Shown piece after piece: positions 7,396 through 14,626 of a stretch of DNA of 20,378 nucleotides. The stretch comes from JABIKK01 sp964622835 (GTDB taxonomy: Archaea; Nanobdellota; Nanobdellia; SCGC-AAA011-G17; UBA489). Below the pieces are notes generated by a model. It had not been told where the DNA came from, made no database searches, and saw nothing but the letters and a program-made list of their open reading frames with translations. A program made the position numbers and the translations under genes. Each line of letters starts with the position of its first letter. The stretch's first letter is position 1. The stretch covers positions 1 to 20,378 of the forward strand of contig CAZUSA010000006.1 of the NCBI GenBank assembly GCA_964622835.1. Reading direction: 5' to 3'.

Positions 7396-8129
7396 GTGGT
7401 AGTATCTCCAAGGACACCAATAACGTTTCCGCGATTGTCGTAGACGTTGGTGTCTTGTTTTTCACCTGTTTCTTCGGGAGTATTTTCTTCTGAAGGTTCT
7501 TCTGGTTGTTCTTCTTCATTCGATTCATCGTTTGGTTCTTCAGCGTCTTCTTTAGTCGCAAGTTCTTCTTCGAGTTTATCAATGTGTTCGGGTGTGGTTC
7601 CCATTTTCCATGCAACGTTTTTTCGTACGTCATCTTCAATCGCATCAAGGTGTTCTTTGACTTCTTTTTCTGCTACGTCAAAGTATTCAAAGAATTTATG
7701 ACTTAATTTAAGTAATCGTGATCGTCCAAGTCGTTCTGAACTTACGAGTCCATCATCTTTTAGTTGTCCAACATGATCATAGGCTTTGTTTCCTCTAATT
7801 TTAATGATATCACTTTGTAAAACAGGACTTTTGTAAGCAATAACAGCTAGTGTTTTCATGGTTGGCCCATCGAATTCTGTTTCTCCTGCGAGCTTACTGG
7901 CAATGAAACTAAATTGTTTCTTAATATTGAGTTTGTAGCGTCCTTCATGTTCTTGGATTTCTAAGGCGCTTGCTCCTGAAGAGTATTTTTCTTGAAGAGC
8001 TTTGATGGCTTCAGCAACCATGCCAACACTGCCTAATCCACAGGCTTCTGCGATGGCTTCTGTAGTCATGTACTTGCCAGTAGTATAGAGGACAGCTTCT
8101 ATGTGTTGCATATCGTCGGGGTTTGCCAT
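7392..8129 (-). CDS. scpB: Segregation and condensation protein B (ScpB) with acidic tail
   Basis: ScpB is the winged-helix kleisin-associated subunit of SMC condensin complexes. Residues 1-175 carry the family signature: an N-terminal winged helix (IEAVLYTTGKYMTTEAIAEA), then a second one including TMKTLAVIAYKSPVLQSDI (90-108), the conserved IRGNKAYDHV and LKDDGLVSSERLGRSRLL (123-140). Residues 185-228 are a low-complexity Glu/Pro/Asn/Thr tail, strongly acidic and probably disordered, ending in NRGNVIGVLGDTTT. No scpA or smc gene is visible nearby. The start at ATG 8129 is 22-23 bp after a TATA box, so the gene probably heads the run ending with METTL5 and has a leaderless transcript. Confidence 0.9.
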   Translation of the reverse strand: MANPDDMQHIEAVLYTTGKYMTTEAIAEACGLGSVGMVAEAIKALQEKYSSGASALEIQEHEGRYKLNIKKQFSFIASKLAGETEFDGPTMKTLAVIAYKSPVLQSDIIKIRGNKAYDHVGQLKDDGLVSSERLGRSRLLKLSHKFFEYFDVAEKEVKEHLDAIEDDVRKNVAWKMGTTPEHIDKLEEELATKEDAEEPNDESNEEEQPEEPSEENTPEETGEKQDTNVYDNRGNVIGVLGDTTT

Positions 8130-8151
8130 GGTGCTTGAAGGGCCGAAATGG

Positions 8152-8159
8152 TTTATAAA
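8152..8159 (-). promoter_or_regulatory. TATA box of the scpB operon
   Basis: TTTATAAA, inside the palindrome GTTTATAAAC (8151-8160), 22 nt before ATG 8129 and abutting the TAG of aRF1. It predicts a leaderless scpB transcript. Being palindromic it could in principle work both ways, but no plus-strand gene starts here. Confidence 0.6.
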
Positions 8160-9248
8160 CTACTCGCTAACGGCATATCTGAGAATTGTGGCAAAACCGC
8201 CAAGTTCCATGAGTTGTTTGCCTTCTCGTGTATCCACGCTAATAGTGGTGATTTCTGTGCTAAATTCTGAGGCTATTTGCTCGAATTCTTCAAAGACTTC
8301 TTCGTCTACAGATTCACTAATTAATACTAAGTCTGCTGCGCCCATTTTTATTTTATTGAGAACATCTTGTTTTCCATAGCCCGCTCGACTGGGTGTTTTT
8401 GCTAATGTATCAAAGAAGCGTTGCATTATTTTCTTTTCTGCAACGATCATTTCACCTGCAATATCATTTTGGCTTAATTCTACAAGATCATTAAGTCCTG
8501 ATTCATCAGTATAGGTTAAATCTTTGACGGCAACGATTCTATCTTTCAAGTCTGTATTTAATTCTTTGACAAATGCTTCTTTTGTAGGACCGGGTCCACC
8601 AACTAAAATGCCTTTGAGGTTATTTCCATGAGGTAAAAATTCTTCCATAGCACGTCGTGCAATTTTTCTGTAAAAGTCTAATGCCATTCCTTCAATGAGT
8701 CGATCGAATCGTTGTGCACTTTGTCCACCTGCTCGAAACTTTCCAGGTACACCTGACGTTAAGTGTGATGTCATGCTAATGCGTGTTCCTTGTAGGAATC
8801 CTATACTTGCTTCTCTTCTATCCATCACAATGAGACCGTACAATTCTTTATGTTCCATCATGTCTCTCAGTGGATCGACAACGAAGCGTTGGTCACAACG
8901 ATACATGCGAATGTTTAAGGGTGATGGAGGTTCAACTGCCCATGCTGCAATGTCTACCTTGTTATCTTGTTGAGAAATATTTCCTGCAAAAACAGCAAGA
9001 CCATTTTCTGGTGTGCGTTTCATTTCTTTCATTAACCGCACTGCTTTTTCTAACGAAGAAATAACATTACCACGTGTTTTTGCGTCTTTGATATTTTTTG
9101 CTGTTCCTTGTTCTTCTTGAAGATGTTGATAAATTTTAGTAAGTTCATAACCAGCAGGAACGTATACACTAACAAACTCTGTATGTCTACCCCGATATTT
9201 CTCGAGTTTCTTTACAAGTTTCCGTAGTTCACGTTTGGTATAGGCCAT
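8160..9248 (-). CDS. prf1: Peptide chain release factor aRF1 with NIKD variant
   Basis: This factor decodes all three stop codons in archaea and triggers peptidyl-tRNA hydrolysis. The 362-residue length is normal for aRF1. Domain 1 holds the stop-decoding motifs: NIKD at 52-55 in place of the usual NIKS, and YRCDQRF (116-122), a good match to YxCxxxF. Domain 2 holds the universal catalytic GGQ at 174-176 in FRAGGQSAQRFDR. Domain 3 (from about 260) resembles the L7Ae/L30e-like fold that binds partner ABCE1 or aEF1A. The start is ATG 9248 and the gene is complete, although it abuts a scaffold gap. Its real promoter is on the far side of the gap (see 9427-9434). The Ser-to-Asp change is discussed in the findings. 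Confidence 0.95.
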   Translation of the reverse strand: MAYTKRELRKLVKKLEKYRGRHTEFVSVYVPAGYELTKIYQHLQEEQGTAKNIKDAKTRGNVISSLEKAVRLMKEMKRTPENGLAVFAGNISQQDNKVDIAAWAVEPPSPLNIRMYRCDQRFVVDPLRDMMEHKELYGLIVMDRREASIGFLQGTRISMTSHLTSGVPGKFRAGGQSAQRFDRLIEGMALDFYRKIARRAMEEFLPHGNNLKGILVGGPGPTKEAFVKELNTDLKDRIVAVKDLTYTDESGLNDLVELSQNDIAGEMIVAEKKIMQRFFDTLAKTPSRAGYGKQDVLNKIKMGAADLVLISESVDEEVFEEFEQIASEFSTEITTISVDTREGKQLMELGGFATILRYAVSE

Positions 9249-9404
9249 TNNNNNNNNNNNNNNNNNNNNNNNNNNNNNNNNNNNNNNNNNNNNNNNNNNN
9301 NNNNNNNNNNNNNNNNNNNNNNNNNNNNNNNNNNNNNNNNNNNNNNNNNATATTTCTCGAGTTTCTTTACAAGTTTCCGTAGTTCACGTTTGGTATAGGC
9401 CATT
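9195..9404. repeat. Exact 55-bp direct duplication flanking the N gap (assembly artefact)
   Basis: Bases 9195-9249, immediately left of the gap, and 9350-9404, immediately right of it, are identical over 55 bp. They encode the first 18 residues of aRF1 on the minus strand. Two contigs ending in the same 55-mer is what a de Bruijn assembler leaves at a graph break when k is 55. The correct sequence most likely has one copy and no gap, so the second aRF1 start at 9403 is the same start as 9248. Confidence 0.9.
9250..9349. other. 100-N scaffold gap, probably of negative true length
   Basis: Exactly 100 N, a conventional placeholder for an unknown distance. The flanking 55-bp identity shows that the contigs overlap, so no sequence is likely to be missing. 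Confidence 0.95.
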
Positions 9405-9426
9405 GTGGTAAAAAGATAATTGGTAG

Positions 9427-9434
9427 TATAAAAA
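9427..9434 (-). promoter_or_regulatory. TATA box of aRF1
   Basis: TTTTTATA on the minus strand, 23 nt before the ATG of the right-hand copy (9403). It sits between the valS stop and aRF1 at the spacing seen for other genes here, which supports both a leaderless aRF1 mRNA and the view that the N gap is false. Confidence 0.6.
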
Positions 9435-9444
9435 CTACACGCTG

Positions 9445-11844
9445 CTATAAGCTAACAGCAAAGCTTTTTCCTGAAGTTATAGTTGCTTTACACGTCGCTT
9501 GAAGGTCGCCTATGCATGATTGGAGAAGGCCCATGTCTTTTTTGGGTAATGTTAGTTTGACTTCTGTTGACAGACTCTTTCCTTGTTCACTTTTGTATTT
9601 ACGGACGTCAGCTAAAACTTCTATGAACAGATCACCAAGAGCTTCAAGTTTAGCATCATCATAGTCTGGATCGATAACAGGCCAAGAACTTGTATGTAAT
9701 GAACCATGGGTTTTTGATTCTTTATGATATTGATGGTGTATTTCTTCTGTAATAAATGGTGCAAGGGGTGCATACATTTTTAGCACTGCCATCATCGCTG
9801 TTGTTAATGTAAACTGTGCACTTTCACGTGTTTTTGTTCCCCGTTCTTTAGGATTGTATAATCGATCTTTTGCTATTTCTAAATAATTATCACATAAGGT
9901 AATCCAAAAGAAATGGTCTACTTCTCGTTTTGCTTGTGAGAATTCATATCCATCAAAGGCTTGTGTTGCATTGTTAATGGCTTTGTTTAATTTTAATAAC
10001 AACCATTTGTCCATTGTTTCTAGTGTTGTATGATCATGTTTTTTTGGTAGTGTGTAATCATCTAAATGCATGAAAACAAATTTACTTGCATTCCATAATT
10101 TTGTTATTGTTTTTTGTCCGTTCTTTATGTCTTCTTCACGATACCGTAAGTCATCACCAAGTTTTGCTGTTCCCGCCCATAACCGTAATGCATCTGCACC
10201 ATATTGTTTAAGGATATCTTGTGGTGAAGAGTAATTACCTTTTGATTTTGAAAACTTCTTTCCGTCTGCTGCAAGGACATGTCCTGAAATAAGAATGTTA
10301 TTCCATGGAATTTTTTTATGATGGTATAGTGACTGTACAACTGTATAGAAAGCCCATGTCCTAATGATATCATGTGCTTGCGGCCGTAACGAACAAGGGT
10401 GGTGTTTAAAGCCAACGTCGTACCCACCTTTTCCTACCCAGTCTAGGATTATTTCTGGCGAAACAGAACTGGTTGCCCATGTATCCATAACATCTTGTTC
10501 TGGTATCAAATTCTTTGGATCACCTTTGTATTTCTTCGGTGTTGTCTGTTCAGGATCTAAAGGAAGTTCTGAAGGATCTGCAAGAATGATTTTGCCTGTG
10601 TCTTTTTCAAACCATACAGGGAAGGGAACACCAAAGTGGCGTTGTCGTGAAATACACCAGTCCCAATTGAGATTTTCTACCCAATGAACATAGCGTGTTT
10701 TCATATGTGCTGGATACCATGTTATTTCGTCTGCTGCTTTGAGCAATTCTCTTTTTTTATCTAAAACACGAACGTACCATTGGAATGTTTTGAGGTATTC
10801 AACTTCTGTCCCACATTTATCATGGACGTTAACGGGATGTTTGATTGTTTCTTGTTTTGTTATGATCTTTTTTTCTTGTAAATCTTTGATGATTGCTTTT
10901 CGTGCTTCGTTAATACGTAATTCTTTGTATGGTCCTGCAAGATCATTGAGTGTTCCATTGTTGTTAAAGATAACACGTAATTCTAAATGATGTTTATGCC
11001 ATTTTTCTACATCTTCTTTATCTCCAAACGTACAGACCATCATGAGTCCTGTTCCTTTTTCTTTGTCAACACTCTCATCAGTGAGTATAGGAACTTCATA
11101 ATCAAATAAGGGTACTGTGGCAAATTGGTCTTTGAATCCTTTGTACCGTTTGTCGTCAGGATGGTGGAATAAGGCTACGCATGCAGGTAACAATTCTGGC
11201 CGTGTTGTTGCAATCGTTAGTTTTTTACTGCCAGACATGAACGTAAGTTCATTAAAAGAGGATTTTAATTCTTGATTTTCAAATTCTGCTTGAGCAATGG
11301 CTGTTTGACAAGAAACGCACCAAGAAATAGGTGTTTCTGATCGGTAAATATGACCTTTGTTGTATAAATCAATAAATGATGCTTGCGATGTCTGTTGACA
11401 GTACGGGCTAATGGTTGAATAGGGTGTTGAAAAGTCACAAGACATACCTAAGTTAATCCAGTCTTGTATGAATCCTGGTTGTATTTCTTTAATCGTTTTC
11501 GCACAGAGTTTTACAAAGTCTGCTCGATCCATTTTTTTTGAACGAACTTTTTTTAGTTTTTCAACGAGTCGTTCTGTAGGTAATCCATTGTCATCCGTTC
11601 CAAAAGGATAGAATACATTGTTTCCTTTCATGCGTTGATAGCGAGCAATGAAATCTTGTTGTGTATAAGAAAAGGCATGACCTGCATGCATTGCTCCACT
11701 AACAGTTGGTGGTGGCATGTCAATAACATATGGTGTTTTTTTACTTTTTTTATCAAAAGCATACAGTGTTTCTTTCTGCCATTGTTTAGCCCAATGCTTT
11801 TCAGAAATAGTATGATCATACTTTTTTGCCATTTCATGAGCCAT
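9445..11844 (-). CDS. valS: Valyl-tRNA synthetase
   Basis: A class Ia synthetase that charges tRNA-Val and edits mischarged Thr. It has 799 residues, on the short side of the usual range. Catalytic motifs: the HIGH equivalent is AMHAGH (51-56) after PPPTVSG, and the KMSKS equivalent is KFSKS (530-534). The CP1 editing domain includes TIATTRPELLPACVALFHHP (about 210-230), and the Rossmann core continues with NWDWCISRQRHFGVPFPVW. Cys-containing segments WCVSC and HDKCG suggest a zinc site. The C-terminus holds the anticodon-binding helical domain but no obvious long coiled coil, as is usual for archaeal ValRS. The start at ATG 11844 lies 23-24 bp after a TATA box, and an internal ATG at 11832 is less likely. 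Confidence 0.96.
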   Translation of the reverse strand: MAHEMAKKYDHTISEKHWAKQWQKETLYAFDKKSKKTPYVIDMPPPTVSGAMHAGHAFSYTQQDFIARYQRMKGNNVFYPFGTDDNGLPTERLVEKLKKVRSKKMDRADFVKLCAKTIKEIQPGFIQDWINLGMSCDFSTPYSTISPYCQQTSQASFIDLYNKGHIYRSETPISWCVSCQTAIAQAEFENQELKSSFNELTFMSGSKKLTIATTRPELLPACVALFHHPDDKRYKGFKDQFATVPLFDYEVPILTDESVDKEKGTGLMMVCTFGDKEDVEKWHKHHLELRVIFNNNGTLNDLAGPYKELRINEARKAIIKDLQEKKIITKQETIKHPVNVHDKCGTEVEYLKTFQWYVRVLDKKRELLKAADEITWYPAHMKTRYVHWVENLNWDWCISRQRHFGVPFPVWFEKDTGKIILADPSELPLDPEQTTPKKYKGDPKNLIPEQDVMDTWATSSVSPEIILDWVGKGGYDVGFKHHPCSLRPQAHDIIRTWAFYTVVQSLYHHKKIPWNNILISGHVLAADGKKFSKSKGNYSSPQDILKQYGADALRLWAGTAKLGDDLRYREEDIKNGQKTITKLWNASKFVFMHLDDYTLPKKHDHTTLETMDKWLLLKLNKAINNATQAFDGYEFSQAKREVDHFFWITLCDNYLEIAKDRLYNPKERGTKTRESAQFTLTTAMMAVLKMYAPLAPFITEEIHHQYHKESKTHGSLHTSSWPVIDPDYDDAKLEALGDLFIEVLADVRKYKSEQGKSLSTEVKLTLPKKDMGLLQSCIGDLQATCKATITSGKSFAVSL

Positions 11845-11867
11845 ACGTAAACTGCCTTTTAATGAGT

Positions 11868-11875
11868 TTTAAATA
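11868..11875 (-). promoter_or_regulatory. TATA box of valS
   Basis: TATTTAAA on the minus strand, 23 nt before ATG 11844, predicts a leaderless mRNA. It lies in the short space between valS and the tRNA gene, so valS does not depend on the tRNA promoter. Confidence 0.6.
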
Positions 11876-11895
11876 CCTTTCCCTGAAATAAGAAG

Positions 11896-11969
11896 TGGGA
11901 CGAGGGTGATTTGAACACCCGACACCTAGATCTTCAGTCTAGTGCTCTCCCAGGCTGAGCTACCGTCCC
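11896..11969 (-). tRNA. tRNA-Phe (anticodon GAA)
   Basis: A 74-nt cloverleaf on the minus strand. The acceptor GGGACGG pairs with TCGTCCC (one G-U), the D-arm is GCTC-AGCCTGGGA-GAGC, the anticodon stem CTAGA/TCTAG closes the loop CTGAAGA with GAA at positions 34-36, the variable loop is GTGTC, and the T-arm is GGGTG-TTCAAAT-CACCC. The discriminator base is A. CCA is not encoded, so it must be added after transcription. There is no intron. The GGG acceptor start differs from the GCC start I would expect in many archaeal tRNA-Phe genes, but the anticodon, G20 and A73 agree with Phe identity. Confidence 0.95.
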
Positions 11970-11996
11970 GTGTCTCTGAGTTTCTGCATAAAAGGA

Positions 11997-12004
11997 TTTT
12001 ATAA
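11997..12004 (-). promoter_or_regulatory. TATA box of tRNA-Phe
   Basis: TTATAAAA on the minus strand, 27 nt before the tRNA 5' end, at the normal spacing for an archaeal tRNA promoter. Confidence 0.6.
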
Positions 12005-12025
12005 GGTTTTGCTCTGAGAGAAAGC

Positions 12026-12033
12026 TTTATTAA
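12026..12033 (+). promoter_or_regulatory. TATA box of the pilin-like gene
   Basis: TTTATTAA on the plus strand, 22 nt before ATG 12056, predicts a leaderless mRNA. It is back to back with the tRNA-Phe promoter, only about 20 bp away, so the two divergent transcripts share a compact promoter region. Confidence 0.45.
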
Positions 12034-12055
12034 CATTCTACGGATTAAACATTCT

Positions 12056-12601
12056 ATGCAAAAAAGAAAGAGAGGTGCAGTAGAACTTTCTATCACAACG
12101 ATTGTTGTTGTTGTTATGGGCATTACTATTCTTACGTTAGGTCTTCAGTGGATTACAAATACAATGAAGGGTATCTCTGATGAGACTGATAGTTTACAGC
12201 GTATTACGCAGAATCAAATTTTAGAAATTTTTGAGAATACGGATAAGTCTATTTCTACGATTTCTAAAACATATCCTGTGAAGAAGGGTAAAACATTAAC
12301 TGATTTAGAGATATATTTGCGTAATAATATCTATCCCGGTGCGGAACATACGTTTACGTATAGCTTTTTGTTATTATCCCACCCACCTGCTGTACAACCT
12401 GGTGAAGTGATGAGTCGTATGAGTTGGGTACAATCACCGATTACTATTGCGTCTGGTGAAGCGTATAGTGATGTTGTATTATTCGACACAAAAGGATTAC
12501 CTATTGGATTGTATAAATTTGAAGCAGAACTACAGTGTGCTGATCCTGGATGTAATCCTCCTGATCCTAAGCATCAGTTTATTGTTACAATCATTTCTTA
12601 G
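12056..12601 (+). CDS. Pilin-like membrane protein with class III-type signal
   Basis: A 181-residue protein. It starts with a short basic segment and then a hydrophobic helix: KRKRG-AVELSITTIVVVVMG, continuing ITILTLGLQW. A basic stretch ending in Gly, then a helix with Glu near its start, is the layout of archaeal type IV prepilins and archaellins processed by a PibD/FlaK-type peptidase; cleavage after Gly7 is inference. The remainder (about 95-180) looks like a beta-rich extracellular domain (TFTYSFLLLSHPPAVQP, then SDVVLFDTKGLPIGLYKFEA) with a Cys pair in LQCADPGC. No pilus ATPase or platform gene is nearby, so a simple membrane-anchored surface protein is also possible. It has its own TATA box and a leaderless start. 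Confidence 0.65.
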   Translation: MQKRKRGAVELSITTIVVVVMGITILTLGLQWITNTMKGISDETDSLQRITQNQILEIFENTDKSISTISKTYPVKKGKTLTDLEIYLRNNIYPGAEHTFTYSFLLLSHPPAVQPGEVMSRMSWVQSPITIASGEAYSDVVLFDTKGLPIGLYKFEAELQCADPGCNPPDPKHQFIVTIIS

Positions 12602-12609
12602 GCTAAAGA

Positions 12610-12617
12610 TTAATATA
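12610..12617 (+). promoter_or_regulatory. TATA box of cysS
   Basis: TTAATATA, 22 nt before ATG 12640, predicts a leaderless cysS mRNA. The T-rich stretch that follows (12627-12638) could also terminate the pilin-like transcript. Confidence 0.5.
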
Positions 12618-12639
12618 GTCTTATTCTTGTTGTTTTTCT

Positions 12640-13986
12640 ATGACCTTACAGATCTATAATACGTTAACGAAGAAGAAGGAAGTCTTCAAACCTATGAAGA
12701 AAGGTGCTATTGATATGTTTGTGTGTGGCCCGACAACGTATGGATTGGTTCATATTGGCAATGCTAAGACGTATACGCAGTTTGATATGATTGTGAAATA
12801 TTTGCGTCAGAGAACATTTGACGTGAAGTACGTTCAAAATATTACGGATATTGATGATAAGATTATCAATAAAGCAAAAGAAGTAAAGAAGGAACCGTTA
12901 GTGCTATCTGAAGAGTTTACAGAAGATTACATGAAAGATATGGAAAACATTGGTAATGATGCTGTTTCTGAATATCTTAAGGCAACGGATCATATTCCTG
13001 AGATTATTTCACAAGTAGAACGATTATTACAAGGAAATACTGCCTATCAAATTGATGATGGTATTTATTTTGATTTGAGTAAAGATACTGATTATGGCAA
13101 ATTATCTGGCCGTACGAGTGTTAAAGAAGAAGATGCGACGTCACGTATTGATCACAGTGAGGAAAAACGTCAACGTGGTGATTTCTGTTTGTGGAAGTTT
13201 GCTAAAGATGGTGAAATTTCTTGGGATGCTCCGTTTGGTAAAGGTAGACCAGGTTGGCATATCGAAGATACGGCTATTACAGAAAAAGTGTTTGGTCCTC
13301 AGTATGATATTCATGGTGGTGCTGTTGATTTAATTTTTCCACATCATGAAGCAGAGATTGCACAGATGGAATCTATTTCAGGCAAGAAACCGCTGGTAAA
13401 TTATTGGATGCATACAGGTTTTTTACGGATGAAAAAAGCGAAGATGTCCAAGTCTGTTGGCAATATTATTACATTACGTGATGCTGTTGACAAATGGGGT
13501 AAAGAAACGGTACGATTTTTATTTTTGTCATCACATTATAGAAATAGTTTAGAATTTTCAGAAGAAATTGTTGATCAAGCGAAGAATGGTTTGGAACGAA
13601 TAAATGTGTATATTCAAACGTTAGATAAAAAAGATGATCATGATTTACTAAAGAAAAAGAAGGAAGCATTTTATGCGGCAATGGATGATGATTTTAATAC
13701 GCCCAATGCCTTTGCTATTTTATTTGATTTGGTAAGCATTGGAAATAAGGAACAGATTGGCGGTCCTGAAACGAAGGCATTTTTCAAGGAAATTAATGAA
13801 ATTTTTGATATGTTTACCTTTGAACAGAATATTCCAGAAGCAATTATCACACTTGCTGATGAACGTGAGTCTGCACGTAAAGAAAAGAACTGGAAGCGTT
13901 CTGATGAGCTTCGTGATACCATCCTAAAGAAGGGTTTTATCATTGAAGACAAAGCTGATGGCTACAATCTCAAGAAGGCTGTATAA
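12640..13986 (+). CDS. cysS: Cysteinyl-tRNA synthetase, zinc-ligand variant
   Basis: A class Ia synthetase that charges tRNA-Cys; 448 residues, close to family length. The first Cys of the zinc site is Cys29 in FVCGPT, the HIGH equivalent is HIGN (38-41), and KMSKS is intact at 269-273. The family's second zinc Cys, in the RPGWHIEC segment, is Asp here: RPGWHIEDTAI with Asp211. The other two ligands appear conserved in FPHHEAE (His236, Glu240 by comparison with E. coli His234 and Glu238). A helical anticodon-binding C-terminal domain follows, including the DDDFNTPNA motif at about 348-356. Direct Cys charging implies that the cell does not rely only on the SepRS/SepCysS route. The gene is preceded by a TATA box with a leaderless start. 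Confidence 0.95.
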   Translation: MTLQIYNTLTKKKEVFKPMKKGAIDMFVCGPTTYGLVHIGNAKTYTQFDMIVKYLRQRTFDVKYVQNITDIDDKIINKAKEVKKEPLVLSEEFTEDYMKDMENIGNDAVSEYLKATDHIPEIISQVERLLQGNTAYQIDDGIYFDLSKDTDYGKLSGRTSVKEEDATSRIDHSEEKRQRGDFCLWKFAKDGEISWDAPFGKGRPGWHIEDTAITEKVFGPQYDIHGGAVDLIFPHHEAEIAQMESISGKKPLVNYWMHTGFLRMKKAKMSKSVGNIITLRDAVDKWGKETVRFLFLSSHYRNSLEFSEEIVDQAKNGLERINVYIQTLDKKDDHDLLKKKKEAFYAAMDDDFNTPNAFAILFDLVSIGNKEQIGGPETKAFFKEINEIFDMFTFEQNIPEAIITLADERESARKEKNWKRSDELRDTILKKGFIIEDKADGYNLKKAV

Positions 13987-14008
13987 CAACTTCTTCGAAC
14001 AAAAAGGC

Positions 14009-14016
14009 TTATAAAA
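14009..14016 (+). promoter_or_regulatory. TATA box of the eS19 operon
   Basis: TTATAAAA, 24 nt before ATG 14041, just after the cysS stop. It predicts a leaderless mRNA for eS19-eL39-eL31 and argues against the upstream TTG at 14023 as the start. Confidence 0.65.
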
Positions 14017-14040
14017 CATATTTTGTCCACTTGGTGCACG

Positions 14041-14448
14041 ATGGCATCTGTATATACACAAAAGCCCCAAGAACTCATAAAGAAGGCAGCTGAAGCACTC
14101 CAAGAGAGTATTAAGACTCCTGAGTGGGCTCGTTTCGTCCGTACAGGGCATGGTAAAGCGAATACGCCTGTTCAGAAGAATTGGTATCAATTACGTGCTG
14201 CATCGATTTTACGTAAGGTGTACATGAATGGTCCGATTGGGACGGCAAAATTAAAGAAAGTATATTCACATAAGAAAAATAGAGGGCATAGACCAGAAAT
14301 TACAACCCAAGGTGCTGGTAAGATTATTCGTACAGCATTACAACAGTTGGAAAAGGCTGGGTATGTTGAGCAAGCAGAAAAGGGTGTACACAAAGGTCGT
14401 GTAGTAACATCTAAAGGAAGAAGTTTTCTTGATACATTAGGTAAATAA
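14041..14448 (+). CDS. rps19e: Small-subunit ribosomal protein eS19
   Basis: A component of the 30S head, shared by archaea and eukaryotes. It has 135 residues, slightly shorter than many homologues. Diagnostic segments are KTPEWARFVRTGHGK (25-39), NWYQLRAASILRKVY (47-61), GPIGTAKLKKVY, and the winged-helix-like ARTALQQLEKAGYVE equivalent here IIRTALQQLEKAGYVE, followed by GRVVTSKGRSFLD. The start at ATG 14041 is set by the TATA box and by the MASVY N-terminus; a TTG at 14023 would add six residues. It leads the operon eS19-eL39-eL31, with eL39 starting 1 nt after its stop. Confidence 0.96.
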   Translation: MASVYTQKPQELIKKAAEALQESIKTPEWARFVRTGHGKANTPVQKNWYQLRAASILRKVYMNGPIGTAKLKKVYSHKKNRGHRPEITTQGAGKIIRTALQQLEKAGYVEQAEKGVHKGRVVTSKGRSFLDTLGK

Positions 14449-14449
14449 A

Positions 14450-14626
14450 ATGGCACGTGTAAAACAACCGGCAAAAAAACAACGAATGGCAAAGCGATTA
14501 TTGCAAACACGTTGGGCGCCGTTTTGGACTGTTCCTAAGATTTATGGCACAGGTCGTCGTGTACACATGGGTCGTCATACCACAGTTAAGCGTTCATGGC
14601 GTTTTGGTAGGAGAATGAAAATATGA
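14450..14626 (+). CDS. rpl39e: Large-subunit ribosomal protein eL39
   Basis: A very short basic protein of 58 residues, in the frame ATG 14450 to TGA 14624. It contains MARVKQPAKKQRMAKRL, then RWAPFWTVPKIYG and RHTTVKRSWRFGR, the typical basic, Trp-containing eL39 pattern (the TVKRSWR segment corresponds to the conserved C-terminus). eL39 lies in the peptide exit tunnel of archaeal and eukaryotic ribosomes. It lies between eS19 and eL31, a conserved archaeal gene order. It starts 1 nt after the eS19 stop and overlaps the eL31 start by ATGA. Confidence 0.93.
   Translation: MARVKQPAKKQRMAKRLLQTRWAPFWTVPKIYGTGRRVHMGRHTTVKRSWRFGRRMKI
14609..14613 (+). promoter_or_regulatory. Shine-Dalgarno of eL31
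   Basis: AGGAG within the end of the eL39 gene, nine bases before ATG 14623, supports that start and the overlapping arrangement. Confidence 0.5.

Noticed and set aside
8151..8160. Palindrome GTTTATAAAC as an operator
   Set aside because: Fully explained as a TATA box at the usual distance from scpB; a self-complementary TATA core is expected by chance.
8160..9248. Stop-codon reassignment, suggested by NIKD in aRF1
   Set aside because: TAA, TAG and TGA all terminate well-conserved genes at the expected lengths here, and no in-frame stop is needed to be read through.
9212..9403. Frame running across the N gap with a second aRF1 N-terminus
   Set aside because: Produced by the duplicated 55 bp and the N placeholder; not a separate gene or a gene duplication.
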